Both the position numbers and the translations under genes were made by a program. From Linepithema humile (taxonomy: Eukaryota; Arthropoda; Insecta; Hymenoptera; Formicidae): 64,000 nt of DNA. Below the pieces are notes generated by a model, which was not told the origin of the DNA, did not search any database, and was given only the letters and a program-made list of their open reading frames with translations. Positions 44,408 to 58,744 of this stretch are shown here, in pieces. The stretch covers positions 15,705,501-15,769,500 of the forward strand of contig NC_090131.1 in NCBI RefSeq assembly GCF_040581485.1. Reading direction: 5' to 3'. Position 1 is the first letter of the stretch; the number at the start of each line of letters is the position of its first letter.

Positions 44408-47400
44408 ATGTCCAACGACGACGTTACTGCGCTCAAGAAGCGACGCACGACAATTCTCGCTGCGTGTACGCGCATACGAACCTACGTAGATTCGGTAACA
44501 TCCATTAATCCGTCCATAGCAGCTCAACTCGAAGAGCGTAAATCGAAGCTCGATTCGTATTGGTCGGAATATGACGACATACAAACGAAAATAGAATCTC
44601 GCGACGCGGCAGAAGCAAACCATCGAGTCACGTTTGAAGAACCCTTTTATTCTTTATCGGCTAAAATACGCAAAAAGCTCAACCCTGCTATACCGACACG
44701 AGCATCGGCCTCTCCCTCGCCGTCACCCTCGTCGGTCGCTAGTTTTGAGCACTACAGTCACATAAGACTACCGAAATTAGATCTTCCTAAATTTTCCGGC
44801 GGTTACCAGGAGTGGTATCCTTTCTTCGACACCTTCAATGCTCTTATCCACTCAAACATGTCGTTAAGCAACGTACAGAAATTACAATATCTAAGGGCCT
44901 CACTCACAGGCGACGCGGCTCAAAAAATCGCTGCGTTAGAAATATCCAACGTAAATTACGAAGTAGCGTGGAATCTACTCAAGGAGCGCTACGATAACAA
45001 GCGTGTTATCATTCAAGGCCATATAAAGGCAATCATGGATCTGCCGTCGATGACTAAAGAAAATCTCGCAGAACTGCGTCAAGTCGCGGACGGTGCAAGC
45101 AGGCACATCTACGCTCTCCGAGCGCTCAAACGCCCCACGCAGCATTGGGACGACTTATTAGTCTATATTTTAAGTAACAAACTAGACGCGCTCACGCTTC
45201 GAGAATGGCGTTTATCGCTGACGAGTTCCGAGATGCCGACGCTGAGGCAATTCATAGACTTCATTGCTCATCGATGTCAAACGCTTGAGGCAAGCGGCAA
45301 ATCAAGTGTCGCCACTCTAAAGGGCGCGAACACACGTTCACAATCTGACTCAAAACGTCAATCGTGCTTCGCGGCGATCAAGGCCAAGTGTATTTTTTGC
45401 AAGGGAGATTATCCCATCTATCATTGTCAAAACTTCTTAGCTTTGCCGATTTCACAGAGAATCTCGGAGATTCGCAAACGCAAGGCCTGCGCGAATTGCT
45501 TAAGATCCACGGATCATAGTTTGAGTAAATGCACTTCTGGCAATTGTAAGCTTTGCAAATTAAAACACAATACATTGCTTCACCTCGCTACCGCCGCAAA
45601 CTCTAACTCAGAGTCTCACGATTCCACCAAAGACGGATCCAGTGAAGCAATATCCGCGAATTCCTCTGCCGCCCTCGCAAATAATGCGCATTCATCCATT
45701 CACAACTGCATCATGCTTTCAACGGCTACCGTGTACGCATACGATAGTAAGGGTTCGCGACAGCCCTGTCGCGTACTGCTAGATGCTGGCTCACAAGCAA
45801 ATTTCATTTCACGACGCTTCCTACGAGTACTTGCGTTTAAGCCGCAATCTCTAGACGTTTCCGTTTCTGGAATAAACCGAACGACCACGAAGGCATCTCA
45901 AGCAGTAGAAATACGGCTGCAATCGCGTACAAATTCTTTTAATCTCTCTCTCGATTGCATTGTAACTGATCATGTGACCGACGTGTTTCCGGCTTTCACG
46001 TTAAAAAGAAGCGTCTTCGATATTCCAAATAACATTCGATTAGCCGACCCGCAGTTTCACGTCGCATCCGAAATCGATGTTTTATTTGGCGCTGAACATT
46101 TCTGGGACTTGCTTTGCATTGGGCAAATTAAATCCCCCCGTGCGCATCCGACGTTGCACAAAACGCGTTTCGGTTGGGTTCTGGGTGGACGATGGGGCAC
46201 ACCGCCAGGTTCACGGGCGAGCGTCCGATCCTTTCACGCGTCAATTACCAATGCACAATTACATGATCAACTATCGCGCTTTTGGCGCGTCGAGGACGTT
46301 GTTGATCTTCCAAACAACTATTCCGACGAGGAAGCTCGTTGTAAACAACATTTTCTAGAAAACTTGTTTCGAACCGAACAAAATAGATTCGTTGTGAAAT
46401 TTCCCTTTAAGGAGCACGTTCCCAATACCTTCAAGGATTCAAGAACTATCGCTTTAAAACGATTTCACAATTTGGAAAGGCGACTTATTCGCGACCCGCA
46501 CTTGAAAGATCAATATGCACAGTTTTTAAGCGAATATCAAGAGCTCGGCTACATGAAGTTAATTAACGAGCAAGCCGACGACGACGCGGCGTCTTTTTAT
46601 TTACCGCACCATTGCGTATTTAAATCCTCGGCAACGGGTAGCAAGATACGAGTCGTTTTCGACGCATCTACAAAGTGCGCATCCGGTAAATCGCTAAACG
46701 ATACACTCATGGTAGGTCCGGTCGTCCAACAAGAGTTGTTCTCTATTCTTTTACGTTTTCGAACCTTTCGCTTTGCCCTCGCAGCAGATATCATAAAAAT
46801 GTACAGACAAGTACTGATACATCCTTCGCAAACGTGTTATCAGCGTATACTGTGACGTGACGATCCTAATTCACGCATCAAAACGTACGAACTCATCACC
46901 GTGACGTACGGTACGTCATCCGCTTCATATCAGGCTACGAGATGCCTCAAATGGCTAGCCGATCATTACGTGAACGAATTTCCACACGACTCTGCGTGCG
47001 TCAAAAGAGACTTTTACGTCGACGACATGTTAACAGGAGCCGACACGATCCGTGAGGCGGAAATGATTTGCAACGAAACAACCAAGTTGTTAGACTTCGG
47101 TTCGTTCCAGCTTAGTAAGTGGGCATCCAATTGCCCGGACTTAGTAAAACACCTAAATGACCAAACCAACAGCGTCGTTACTATCGACAGCGGTTTTTAG
47201 TCAACCGTGTTAGGTGTTCATTGGGATCAATTTCAAGACACGTTTTATTTTTATTATAAGCCCGATGAGGAACCGGCGACAGTGTCCAAGAGGATCATAC
47301 TCTCCGAAATCTCTAAACTCTTCGATCCCCTTGGACTGTTGGGCCCTGTTATTGTGCTGGCCAAATTGATTTTACAAGAGCTCTGGCAGCTGGGCGTCCA

Positions 47401-49573
47401 CTGGGACGAATCGGTCCCGCAAAATATTCATTCGCGCTGGTCAAGGCTCAGGGCGCAACTGGCCGATGTCAACAAAATCTCCGTTCCGCGTTGCGTCAAG
47501 CTCGACACGAATCCGCAAGTAATCTAGTTGCATGGATTCTGCGACGCAAGCCAGCAGGCTTACGGCGCATGCATTTACATACGCACCAAATTCAGTAACA
47601 ACTCCTATCACACAGAATTATTATGCGCAAAATCTCGTGTTGCGTCTCTCAAGGCCATATCATTGCCGCGCCTTGAACTTTCGGCGGCCTTGCTACTGGC
47701 CAGATTGATCAAAAAAATAGAAGCATTGTTTACTTTAGCCGGCATACAATTATTTTTATGGTCGGACTCTACTATAGTCCTTAATTGGATAGCTTCTCCG
47801 TCGCGAAAATGGTCGGTCTTCGTTTCAAACAGAGTCGGTGAAATTCAAGGCTTAACCAATCTTATCGATTGGCGTCACGTCAAAACCACCGACAACCCCG
47901 CGGATATTTTATCTCGTGGTCTTAACCCGCATGAACTAGCGATTTCTTCCATGTGGTGGCATGGGCCAGCCTTTCTAGAACAGAATGACAACGATTGGCC
48001 TAATTCTGAGTTTACGCGCTCATCGGAGGGTCTCCCTGAGCAAAAAAAATGTCTCGCAGCCGCGACCGTTTTGGAATATTCAATTGTAAGCAAGCTTTTA
48101 AGCTCGCACTCAAGCCTCAATAAAGCATGTCGAATTCTCGCGTACTGCTTGCGGTTTTCTAAAGTTCGTCGTCCGCCCGAGCCTACTCCTTTTGTATCTC
48201 ACCAAGAGATCTTAACCGCGTTACGAATCATGTGCAAGTCGGCGCAGGCCCAGACCTTTTCCGAAGAACTAAGAGCACTATGCAGAGGTGAGAATATTAG
48301 CACGTCAAGCGGCATACTATCTTTGTCCCCATTTATAGACGGAGACGGATTAATTCGAGTGGGGGGCAGATTGACTAATTCAAACCTAGATACTAACGCG
48401 CGCCATCCGATTTTGTTACCGCGAGATCATATTTTAACTACACGAATAGTAGTGAGAGAGCATGAGCGCAACGCGCACGCGGGTGTACAGGCCACCATGG
48501 CCCCAATAAGGCAGCGATACTGGCCAATTTCCTTACGCTCCATCACAAGAAAATTACTAAGGAAATGCGTAACGTGCTTCAAAAACAAACCTATTTATTC
48601 TGAGACAATTATGGGTTCATTGCCCTCAGAGCGTGTAACTATCTCAAACCCTTTCACGCACTGCGGCGTCGACTACGCTGGTCCCTTTTTGATACGCGAA
48701 TCTAAGCGGCGCAACGCTCGCAGCCATAAGGCATATCTATCGGTTTTCGTCTGCTTTGCCACCAAGAGCGTGCACTTGGAGCTCGTCAGCGACCTCACTA
48801 CCGATGCCTTTTTAGGGGCACTTAAACGATTTATATCGCGCAGAGGAAAACCCTCCTGCATCTACTCTGATAACGGCACGACATTCGTCGGAGCTCAAAG
48901 GCAACTTAAAGAATTTTTCGAATTTCTACAAGACGAACAGGTTCAATCAGACGTGAATCATTTTTTGCGTGAGCAAGAAACTGTGTGGAAATTTATCCCA
49001 CCAAACGCACCTTATTTTGGGGGCCTCTGGGAGGCCGCGGTAAAATCCGCAAAATATCATCTAGTCAGAATCGCCGCAAAAACGCCTTTGACCTTCGAGG
49101 AGTTACAAACCGTCTTTTGCAAAATAGAGGCTATTTTGAATTCGCGCCCTCTTACTCCCTTGAGCTGCAATCCCAACGACTTGTCTTATTTGAGCCTCGG
49201 TCATTTCTTGATTGGCACGGCCTTGAATAGCTTTCCTTACCATGATCTCACTGATGTTAATGAAAATAGATTAGTACGTTGGCAGCAAATCGAGCAGATC
49301 AGGCAAAATTTCTGGCGCAGATGGAGTCAGGAGTACCTGCACACACTACAGGAACGCTCAAAATGGAGGAGTAACAAGGGCACGTCGCTGGAGCCAAATC
49401 AGATGGTGCTGCTTAAACAACAAGGCCTGGCTCCCTTGCAATGGATTTTGGGCCGTGTGGAAAAAATTCATCCAGGGCCCGACCAAGTAGCGCGAATCGC
49501 TACCGTCCGCACCGCTAAAGGGACATTCGTCAGACCATTGTCTAAACTGGCTATTTTGCCAATAGATACATAA
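44408..49573 (+). pseudogene. BEL/Pao gag-pol with three in-frame stops
   Basis: About 1720 codons in one frame, interrupted by stops at 46853-46855 (TGA), 47198-47200 (TAG) and 47525-47527 (TAG), with no frameshift. Gag region with LPKLDLPKFSGGYQEW; zinc knuckles CIFCKGD, CANCLRS, CKLCKLKH; protease LLDAGSQANF; reverse transcriptase ADIIKMYRQ before the first stop and YVDDMLTG after it; RNase H HGFCDAS (just after the third stop) and WSDST; integrase zinc site HERNAHAG to CVTC, and GVDYAGPF, YSDNGTTF and GGLWEA around the catalytic residues. Clearly a different family from BEL-1, and unable to make an intact pol. Confidence 0.9.
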
Positions 49574-49756
49574 GTTCATTAAAAAAAAAAAAAAAAAAAC
49601 TCCGGCGCTATTATCATTTTACATTTTGTTCACTTTTATTTTTTTTGCGTCGAATCATAGTTCCTTTAGTTTTTATTTTACATGCGGCAATTTCATAGTT
49701 TGTAAATGTCTGCGATGGCATTTTGAAAGCACGTCCTTTCAACGGGGGGCGGCGTT

Positions 49757-50092
49757 TGTTAGCGATTATTAGTTAGTCTTTCGATTTTTATATGCGCGCT
49801 ACCATGTATTACTGCGCGGCTTTTTCGCCCCCCTCTCCGACTGCTCTTCGGGATCACACAGTCTCAAGTCGGACGCATACATGACCGGCACGGCTGACAG
49901 CTAATAAATAGTATTTGATTTAAACAAAAGTATCAGTTTTATTCAATCACGACCAATACCGTAACAATCCTGAGGCTCCGTGAGAGCAGTGGTAACACAA
50001 TATTCAACTGCAGAGAGAACGTATCCCTCGATCACGTCACCGTGGAGAAAAGTTCCGGTAACGACGTGAAAGGCACGTGCCTCGACGCAACA
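49757..50092 (+). repeat. BEL-2 3' LTR
   Basis: 336 bp, TGTTAGCG to GCAACA, preceded by an ACGGGGGGCGGCG purine tract. It contains AATAAA (near 49903). Confidence 0.7.
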
Positions 50093-50966
50093 AAGATAAT
50101 TATACAGTATCGCTACCTCCACTCTGATTTTGATTAATTACAATTAGATAAAGTTTTGCAAAATGTACAATTTTAAAAAAGATATAAATATCTATGATGT
50201 ATACAAACATTTAAAATTGGACAGTCAGAAAGGAGCTGCTCAGACAAGAAGAATTATGGATTCTATAATAATATTTACTTTACCTGTTCTCGTGATAGTA
50301 ATCTGTAATACTCTGATAGGATACCACATTTACCAGCAAGATCGTGCTCGCAAAATGTTGATTACAGCGTCCGATTCTTCTAATGAGAGAACTCGGATTT
50401 CTAGTGATAAAAAGCTTCAGTATAAAATCACAAGAATGCTTATTCTTGTTTCGAGCATATTTGTAATTTTGAAATTACCTGCACATTACTTTGTTTACAT
50501 TATTAGTTACGTACGTATCAATAATTCATATTAAAATAATACGTATCAATAATTTATATTAAAATAATAATAATCATATTTAGCAATTTATTTACTCTAA
50601 AAATGCATTCCGTATATGACAAAAAAATATTAATTAATTTTTCTCTTAAAATTGGAATTTTTTGAAATAATTTATACTGTTTAATTTTTACATTATGAAT
50701 AAAATTACACAATAGATTTCTTATATTAGATATCCGCATATGAAAATGGAAGCATTAAAATATAAGCATTGAAATATAAGCATTGATATGATATTATTAA
50801 TAGTTATATAAAACAAAAATAAGAATAAAAATTTTTTCAGATAACTAATAATGGCATTGTGGTAGTCATGTCCATAATATTTGACTTATTAAACACTGCA
50901 CATTACAGTATAAATTTTGTTCTCTACTGCGCAACAGGACAAACTTTTCGCAGAGAACTAATTTAA
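50093..50966 (+). pseudogene. GPCR copy 3, 5'-truncated
   Basis: Begins abruptly after BEL-2, within the segment for the second extracellular loop, and keeps TM5 and TM6 in an open frame (50163-50534), the GTACGT donor and the last exon (50841-50966). That exon codes TM7 (NFVLYCATGQTF) but ends early (RRELI then TAA at 50964). TM1-TM4 are gone, so it cannot make a receptor. Confidence 0.85.
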
Positions 50967-52379
50967 ATGTTTACAAAACGTAAAAATATAAGAAAAAACA
51001 GAAATATGAAGATGTACAATTATAAGTAACAGTATAAATGATGTCCAATTATGCAATCATAATAAGGTAATTCCACAGTAATTAAACACAACGTTCTATC
51101 TTGAAAATAAAATCGATAAACTTACAAAACTAGATGTAAAAGTTACTATCTTTGTTATATGATTTTTATAATTAAATATATAAAAGCAAAAATATAAACC
51201 GATTTATTCTCAATTTGATAATACTTTGCATTTTCTTACAGCTTACAAATTTATGTCCAATAGCACTTCAAACAAAAAAGCAATATGTTTGTAAGCAACA
51301 CACAATTGAAAGTTTCTCAAGAGGTGTTAACTCTGCTGATATACACGGAATATTATAATTATAATTTTAATTTTAATTATAATTAATACATTATAATTTT
51401 ATTAAAATATAATTAATTGCAAATAGTTACATAAAATAGCTAAACATATTATTGCATTAAAAATATTGAATGTAAATAAAAAACAGCAATAAAAAAATTC
51501 TATGAAACACACATATGTAGATATTATATGCATTATTTTATCACATCTAAAGGAAAGGACAGTTTTATCAATTCTCTTAATGATTGTGAACCATAACTTA
51601 GAAGATGAGCTATAACTTAGATCGTAATGCAAAGTCAATTTGTTATCATCAATGTTGCGTAAATATTATTTCATTACAAGAATATTTTTGAAAGAAGGAA
51701 AAAAGATTTAAAAAATGTATAATGTTTTATTTACATGTTATCATATCACAAATCTATACCGGCCAATGTACTGATATACAAGCACACGTCTCATTATATT
51801 ACTTACTACAAATGTACATGTTTTATTCCATGTAATAAACGCTTTTTAACACGTTGTGTGACTTTTAACTATTATATGTACTATATATTGCATCTTTTTA
51901 TGTTATGAGCATTTTTTATCAATATACTTAAATTAATGATATAAATTGAATTTGTATCCGGCGTCAAAAATAGTGGTCAAAAAAAGAGAGCAATCATCAA
52001 TTTAGAATACGCTATTATTGTTGTAATTAAATTTGTAAAATAAATATCGCAATCGAAATTTTCCTCAAATACTAAAACGATAACTTTGCATACAAGTGCA
52101 TAACTCTTAATTTAACTAAAAGTATAAAATTAATTAAACAACACAAACTCAATTATTTTGTCGTTCTATATTTTGTTATGATTCCATACATAGTATATAA
52201 TAACTACAGTTGCCATTCAATCATAATTATTAAACTAATAAAAAAACTATACTCAATATAATATATTTCATAAGAAAAATAAAAAAATTTGTGTTTAATA
52301 AATTTTATATATTAATTTAATAATATTTAATGTTTTTTTAATGATATTATTAATACCTTTAAACAGTGATAGGTTCCTG

Positions 52380-52608
52380 CAAAAACTCACATGTCAACGG
52401 ATATGGACAACGTTATAGTCAAAATGTTAATCATTTTGGTAAGCCGCAAACTTCCAGGAAGAAATAATACCGTCATCCGAGTCAGTCGTCTCGACATTCA
52501 GTTTGTTGCAATTGTCAGTGGTTAGCAGATCAATGATTGTAATCCGGGAATTGCTGAGAGTTTGTAACGCCCGTATTCATAGACTTCAGAATTTATAACA
52601 ATTTTCTG
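52380..52608 (+). promoter_or_regulatory. Promoter and 5' UTR exon of GPCR copy 4
   Basis: Same conserved block as at 5130, with TCAGT at 52482. The exon ends at 52608 before GTAAGTGAG, and the acceptor is at 52822-52824. Confidence 0.45.
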
Positions 52609-52908
52609 GTAAGTGAGATAGTCCGTAAGACATTTTACTTTAAATGTTTAAAATACTGTATATATTTTATATATTTCGTATATTTTAATTTTTTTATAAT
52701 AAAAAAAAAATTATTTTAATAAATATATCAATAAATAAAATTTATATACAAGATTTATTGATTTTAATAAATAATATATATAATAACGTTAATAATGTTA
52801 TAATAATGTTTAACGCTTTTTCAGACGCGTGACGCAATTAGATTATACCCGTTTTTGCTTTTCTTTTTATAAGCAACTGTTACAAACAATCCATAATTAT
52901 AAGCCAGG

Positions 52909-54460
52909 ATGTTTTCTGAAAATAATCTTGACAAAGATTATTCCAGCATATCTAAACACGAACTACGATCGCGTGTTTGTAACAACGAAAGAGATTTTGA
53001 TGAAAGTTTACGAGGGTTTGCTGAATATTATATCTACGATTATATCAACAGAAGACGTACCATGATGCCTCACTTACTTGTGAATATAAGTAGAATTAAA
53101 AAATTCCGAGATTTATGTAACGAAGATATTGTAGGCAGACATTTTCCAATCACTAACGTCATATATGAATTTCATTCCTTTCGTTACATGCTTAATGTAA
53201 TTGCAGATAATGTGGAGATCTCTATAAATTTCGAAAAATACAGTCTGCCAATTTTTATTATTTTAGGTCTGTTAGGTAACTGTTTGTCCGTTATTGTACT
53301 CTTCCGTAAAACGATGCGTTCTACCTCGTCCAACATCTATTTGGGCATGCTAGCAACAAGCGATATCGTTTGTTCAATGATGTTACTCATTGAATGGCTC
53401 CTTTTAACGAATAAAAACCCAAGAGAAAATTATTATTTGTATTGGTTATATTTCTTCAAGGAATTTCCGGACTTTTTTTTCAAGTTCTTGAGTGTGTGGC
53501 TCATAGTAGCTTTTACCATCGAGCGATATATAGTGACGAAGTATCCACTTCTACGTCGATCCTGGTGCACTGTCAAACGAGCAAAAATCGTAGTGATCAT
53601 GTTGATGGGACTAGCGATTTTATATACTATTCTACATGTCTTTTTCATTTTTGGGACTAAATATTATGTAGATGAAGTATTTTTTAAAAAAAATATGAAT
53701 TTCTATGATGTACTAAAGCAACTAGAATTGGACAATCAGATAGGAGCTAGTCAGAGAAGGAGGATTATGGATTCTATTATAATATTTACTTTACCAGCTC
53801 TCGTGATAGTAATCTGCAATACTCTGATAGGATATAGCATTTACCAGCAGAATCGTGTTCGCAAAATGTTGATTACAGCGTCCGATTCTTCTAATGAGAG
53901 AACTCGGATTTCTAGTGACAAAATGCTTCAGCATAAAATCACAAGAATGCTTATTCTCGTTTCGAGCATATTTGTAATCTTGAAATTACCTGCACATTAC
54001 ATTGTTAGTTATGTACGTATCAATAATTTATATTAAAATAATATCGACCATAATATACAGTTTATTTATTCTAAAAATGCATTCTGTATATGACAAAAAA
54101 ATATTAATTAATTTTTCTCTTAAAATTTGAATTTTTTTAAATAATTTGTATTGTTTAATTTCTACGGGTTAATTTTTACATTGTAAACAAAATTTTACAA
54201 TAATTTTTTTATATTAGATATCCGCGTAAGAAAATGGATGCATTGAAATACGATATGTTATTATTAATGGTTATATAAAACAAAAATATCATTAAAAATT
54301 TTTTCAGATGCCTAAATATGTTGATTCGTTAGTCAAGTTATCAATAATCGAGTTATTAGACAGTGCACATTACAGTATAAATTTCGTTCTCTACTGCGCA
54401 ACGGGACAAACTTTTCGCAGAGAAATCATCCGTATGTTTACAAAACGTACGAATCTATGA
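52909..54460 (+). CDS. Class A GPCR, copy 4, intact
   Basis: Predicted 418-aa receptor; exons 52909-54012 and 54308-54460, phase 0. The layout is as in copy 2: a long N-terminus with cysteines in RVCNNER and FRDLCNE, TM1 with LLGNC, TM2 with LATSD, TM3 ending in ERY, TM6 with LKLPAHY, TM7 with NFVLY and a shorter basic tail (MFTKRTNL). No cysteine at the top of TM3 (YLYWLYFFKEFPDF) or in ECL2. About two thirds identical to copy 2 by eye and 97% identical to copy 6. Ligand unknown. The stop at 54036 in the unspliced frame is intronic and not the true C-terminus. Confidence 0.85.
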
Positions 54461-56071
54461 CAAAACAGAAATATTTTGGAGATGTTCAATTATAAATAAC
54501 AGTATGAATGATGTCCAATTATGCAGTCATAATAAGGTAATACCATAATTGAATGCGACGTTCTATACTGTAAAAAAATCGATTTTAAAAACTTGATGTA
54601 AAAATTACATGCTAAACAACAGAAATTTACTAAATACATATTGTAAATTCGCATAATTTTATAAATTTTATACTATTTACTTAGTATACATATTTCCATT
54701 ATTTATTATAAAATGTTTACGTCAATGTTGTATAAATTTGTCGAATTTTTTGACAGTGTGCATACTTATATTACATTAATCAAATATTTGTTTACTATCT
54801 TTGTTATATAATTTTTATAATTAAATGTATAAAAGCAAAAATATAAACCAATTTATTTTATCTTATTTTGATAATACTTTGCATTTTGTTACAGTTTACA
54901 AGTTTACGTCCAATCGCACTTCAAATAAAACATTGTATTTGTTAACAACGCACAACGGAAAATTTCTCAAGAGGAGTTAACTCTCGTAATATACACGAGA
55001 TATTATAATATACATTATAATTTTGTTAAAATATAATTAATTGCAAGTAGCTAAGTAAGATAGTTTTATATTATTGTATTAAAAGTGTTAAAAGTAAGTC
55101 AAATATAACAATTAAAAAATTCTACGATACACATATATGTATGTAGGTAGTATATACAATATTTTAGCGCATCATAAAGAAATGGCCAGTTTTATCAATT
55201 TTGTCAATAAATATGAGAAATATAACTTAGAACATGTGTTGATTTACTATTTGAAATCGGTGAATTGTGACATCGTACATCTCAATGTACCCGTGTGGAA
55301 AATTAAAGTCAGTGTCCTGTAACTATCTAATTATTTAGAGTTTCAACTCATCACTGTCTAGTTTTATTAGCTAATAGTTAAATAGAATTGTAATGCTTTT
55401 ACATGTGAGTGATGATGTTGCAGGCATTAACTAATTATTAATTACAAAAAAAGTGTCGTTTCTATGCAGAACTTATAGATAATACCTAGTTAATAATATA
55501 ATGCTGTTACATCCAAATCATGATACAAAAAGTACATATATGTACTAGCTAATATTATTATCTCACAGCTAGATAAGTGAGGTAAGCTCGTGGCTCGCGA
55601 GTAAAAATTATTTTTAAAAAATGTAAAAAGAAATTGGTTTGCTCGAATTCTTACATTTGTATAGGTGAATTTATCGCATTTAACTAACATGATTCTTTTA
55701 ATTCTATTTTACTGGTAATTTTCTTTGCTGTAAATTTTTTTTTTATTAGTCCACATCGATCAATTTACATATTATTTTATTTTTTTACCTTTTTAATCGT
55801 TGAAAATATTCGTGATACATCTGTATTCAATTCTGAGATCTTTGCATTACGATTCGTGCACGTTGTTTGTCAAGCCAAGCTCGAATTGATATTATTCGGT
55901 AAATTTGTTATATAAAAATTTCTTTTATCAACAAAGTAATTTGATTTCAATGAATAACATATATAATAATGATATAACGCTTTTTCAGACGCGTGACGCA
56001 ACTTGATTACACCGCTCTTTGCTTTTCATCTAATAATCAACTGTTGCAAACATTTTATAATCGTGCGCAAA

Positions 56072-57641
56072 ATGTTTTCTGAAAATAATCTCGGCAAAGA
56101 TTATTCCAGCATATTTAAACACAAACTACGATTGCGTGTTTGTAACAACGAAAGAGATTTTAATGAAAGTTTACGAGGTTTTGCTGAATTTTATATCTAC
56201 AATTATATCAACAATAGACGTACCATGATGCCTTATTCACTTGTGAATATCAGTAGAATTAAAAAATTCCAAGATTTATGTAAAGAAGACATTGTAGGCA
56301 GACATTTTCCAATCACTGACATCATAAAAATTATTTATATCGTTACTGACATACTTCATGTAATTGCAGATAGTGTGAATGTCATTATAAATTTCAAAAA
56401 ATACAGTCTGCCGATTTTTATTATTTTGGGTCTTGTAGGAAACTGTTTGTCTGCGATTGTGCTCTTCCGTAAACAGATGCGTTCTTTTTCGTCCAACATC
56501 TACTTGGGCGTGCTAGCAATAAGCGACATCATCTATTCGATGACATTACTCATTAAATGGCTATATATGATGGATATTAATCTAGGAATAAACAATTTGT
56601 ATTTGTTATATTTCTTTGTGGACTGTCTGAACTTTTTTTCCCAATTCTTGAGTATGTGGCTTATAGTAGCCTTTAACATCGAGCGATATATTGTAACGAA
56701 GTACCCACTTTTGCGTCGATCTTGGTGTACTGTCAAACGAGCAAAAATCGTAGTAATCACACTGATTAGACTAGGAGTTTTGCTTAACATTCTACATATG
56801 TTTGTTTTTTTTTTGGACCATGCAAATTATAATATTTGGATAAAAAAGAATAAATATCTACGATATATACAAATATCTAAAATTGAGAAATTATACAGGA
56901 GTTAGAATGACAAGGATAATTATAAATTCTATTACTCTATTTACTCTACCTGCTCTCGTGATAGTAATCTGCAATATTCTGATAGGATATCACATTTACC
57001 AGCAAAATTGTGTTCGCAACACTTTGATTGCAGCGTCCAACTTTAATGAGAGAACTCAGATTTCTAGTGATAAAATGCTTCAATATAAAATCACAAGAAC
57101 GCTTATACTCGTTTCGAGCATATTTGTAATCTTGAAATTACCTGCACATTACTTTTTCTGCATTTCTAGTTACGTACGTATCAATAATTCATATTAAAAT
57201 AATACCAACCATAATATATAGTTTATTTATTTTAAAATTGCATTTTGTATATAACAAAAAGTATTAATTAATTTTTTTCTTAAAATTTGAATTTTTTTAA
57301 ATAATTTATACTTTTTTATTTTTACATTATAAATAAAATTATTTAATATTTTTTTTATATTAAAAATTTGCGTAAAAAAGTGGATGCATTCAAATACGTT
57401 ATATATACGTTATTATTAATGGTTATATAAAACAAAAATAACATTATAATAATTTTTTTAGATACCTAAACTTGTCAATGTGGTTGTTATGATCGCAATA
57501 TTCGACTTATTAGACACAGCACATTGCAGTATTAATTTTGTTCTCTACTGCGCAACGGGACAAACTTTTCGCAGAGAACTAATCCACATGTTTACAAATC
57601 GTACAAATATAAGGAAAAACAGAAATCATGGAGATGTATAA
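56072..57641 (+). pseudogene. GPCR copy 5, frameshifted
   Basis: Starts with MFSENNLGKDYSSIF at 56072; TM1-TM4 are open. A 1-bp shift at about 56800-56860, near a long T-run in the segment after TM4, sends the frame to a stop at 56905, while TM5-TM6 continue in another frame (from about 56883). The last exon, 57462-57641 (acceptor tttttttag), is intact. No non-coding first exon is visible upstream, so the promoter may also be lost. Confidence 0.85.
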
Positions 57642-58744
57642 TTATAAGTAACAGTATGTTTGATGTCAAATTATGCAGCCTTAATAAGGTAATACCATAA
57701 TTAAACACGGTGTTTTATACTGAAAATAAAATCAATAAATTTACAAAATTAGATGAAAAATTACTTGATAAATAACAGAAATTTATTAAATATATATTGT
57801 AAATTTACATAATTTCATAAATTATATACTATTCACTTATTACAAATCCTGTTTCCATTATTTATCATGTAATTCTTACATCTTCGTTGTGTAAATTTAC
57901 CGAATTTTTTGACTGTGTTTATATTTATATTACATTGATCAAAAATTCGTTCACTATCTTTGTTACTATCTTTGTTATATAATTTTTATAATTAAATGTA
58001 TAAAATAAACCAATTTATTCCCAATTTGATAATACTATGCATTTTCTTACAGCTTGCAAATTTTCGTCCAATCGCACTTTAACCAAAAAAACAATGTGTT
58101 TGTAAGCAACACACAATTGAAAGTTTCTCAAGAGGTGCTAACTCTGCTGATATACACGAAATATTATAATATACATTATAATTTTATTAAAATATAATTA
58201 ACTGCAAATAATTATATAAAATAGCTGAACATATTAGTTCATTAAAAGTATTAAATGTACCTAAATAAAATACAGTAATAGAAAAATTCTATAAAACACA
58301 CATATGTAGATATTATATACATTATTTTATTTTCGCATTTAAAGGAAAAGACAGTTTTATCAATTCTTTTAATTAATGTGAGCTTTACTTAAAAGATGAG
58401 CTATAACTTAGAAAAAATGTTGATTTACTATTAAATAGGTGAATTGTCACATCGTAAATTGTAATGCCAATTCATTTTGTCATCATCAATGTTGCGTAAA
58501 TGACACGTTTATTCATTACAAAAATATTTTTCAAAGAAGAAAAAGAATATTCTAAAAATGTGTTATGTTTTATTTACATGTTATCATATCACAAATCTAT
58601 ACCAGTCAATGTATTAATATACAGGTACATGTCTCATCATATTACTTACTACACACATGTTCATATTATTTTATTTTATATAATAAACGCTTTTTAACAT
58701 GTTTTGTAATTTTAAAAATACAAATAATATTAAGATATTGCTCT

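Larger units (their letters stand above)
43888..50092 (+). mobile_element. BEL/Pao retrotransposon BEL-2, degraded
   Basis: A primer site (44009), a gag-pol frame with three stops, a purine tract (about 49740) and a 336-bp 3' LTR (49757-50092, TGTTAG to GCAACA) define the element. The 5' LTR is not a match: only about the last 20 bp (ggcacgtgcctc and gcaaca) agree. TGTTATG at 43888 could be a short or foreign LTR start. No target duplication was found. Its right end joins a GPCR fragment, so it may sit at a rearrangement joint. Confidence 0.8.
51160..55938. repeat. GPCR duplication unit V1
   Basis: Nearly identical to 59109-63862 (V2), with GPCR copies 4 and 6 in matching places. The right edges diverge at about 55938 and 63862, and V2 begins just after a PLE remnant. 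Recent duplication. Confidence 0.85.
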
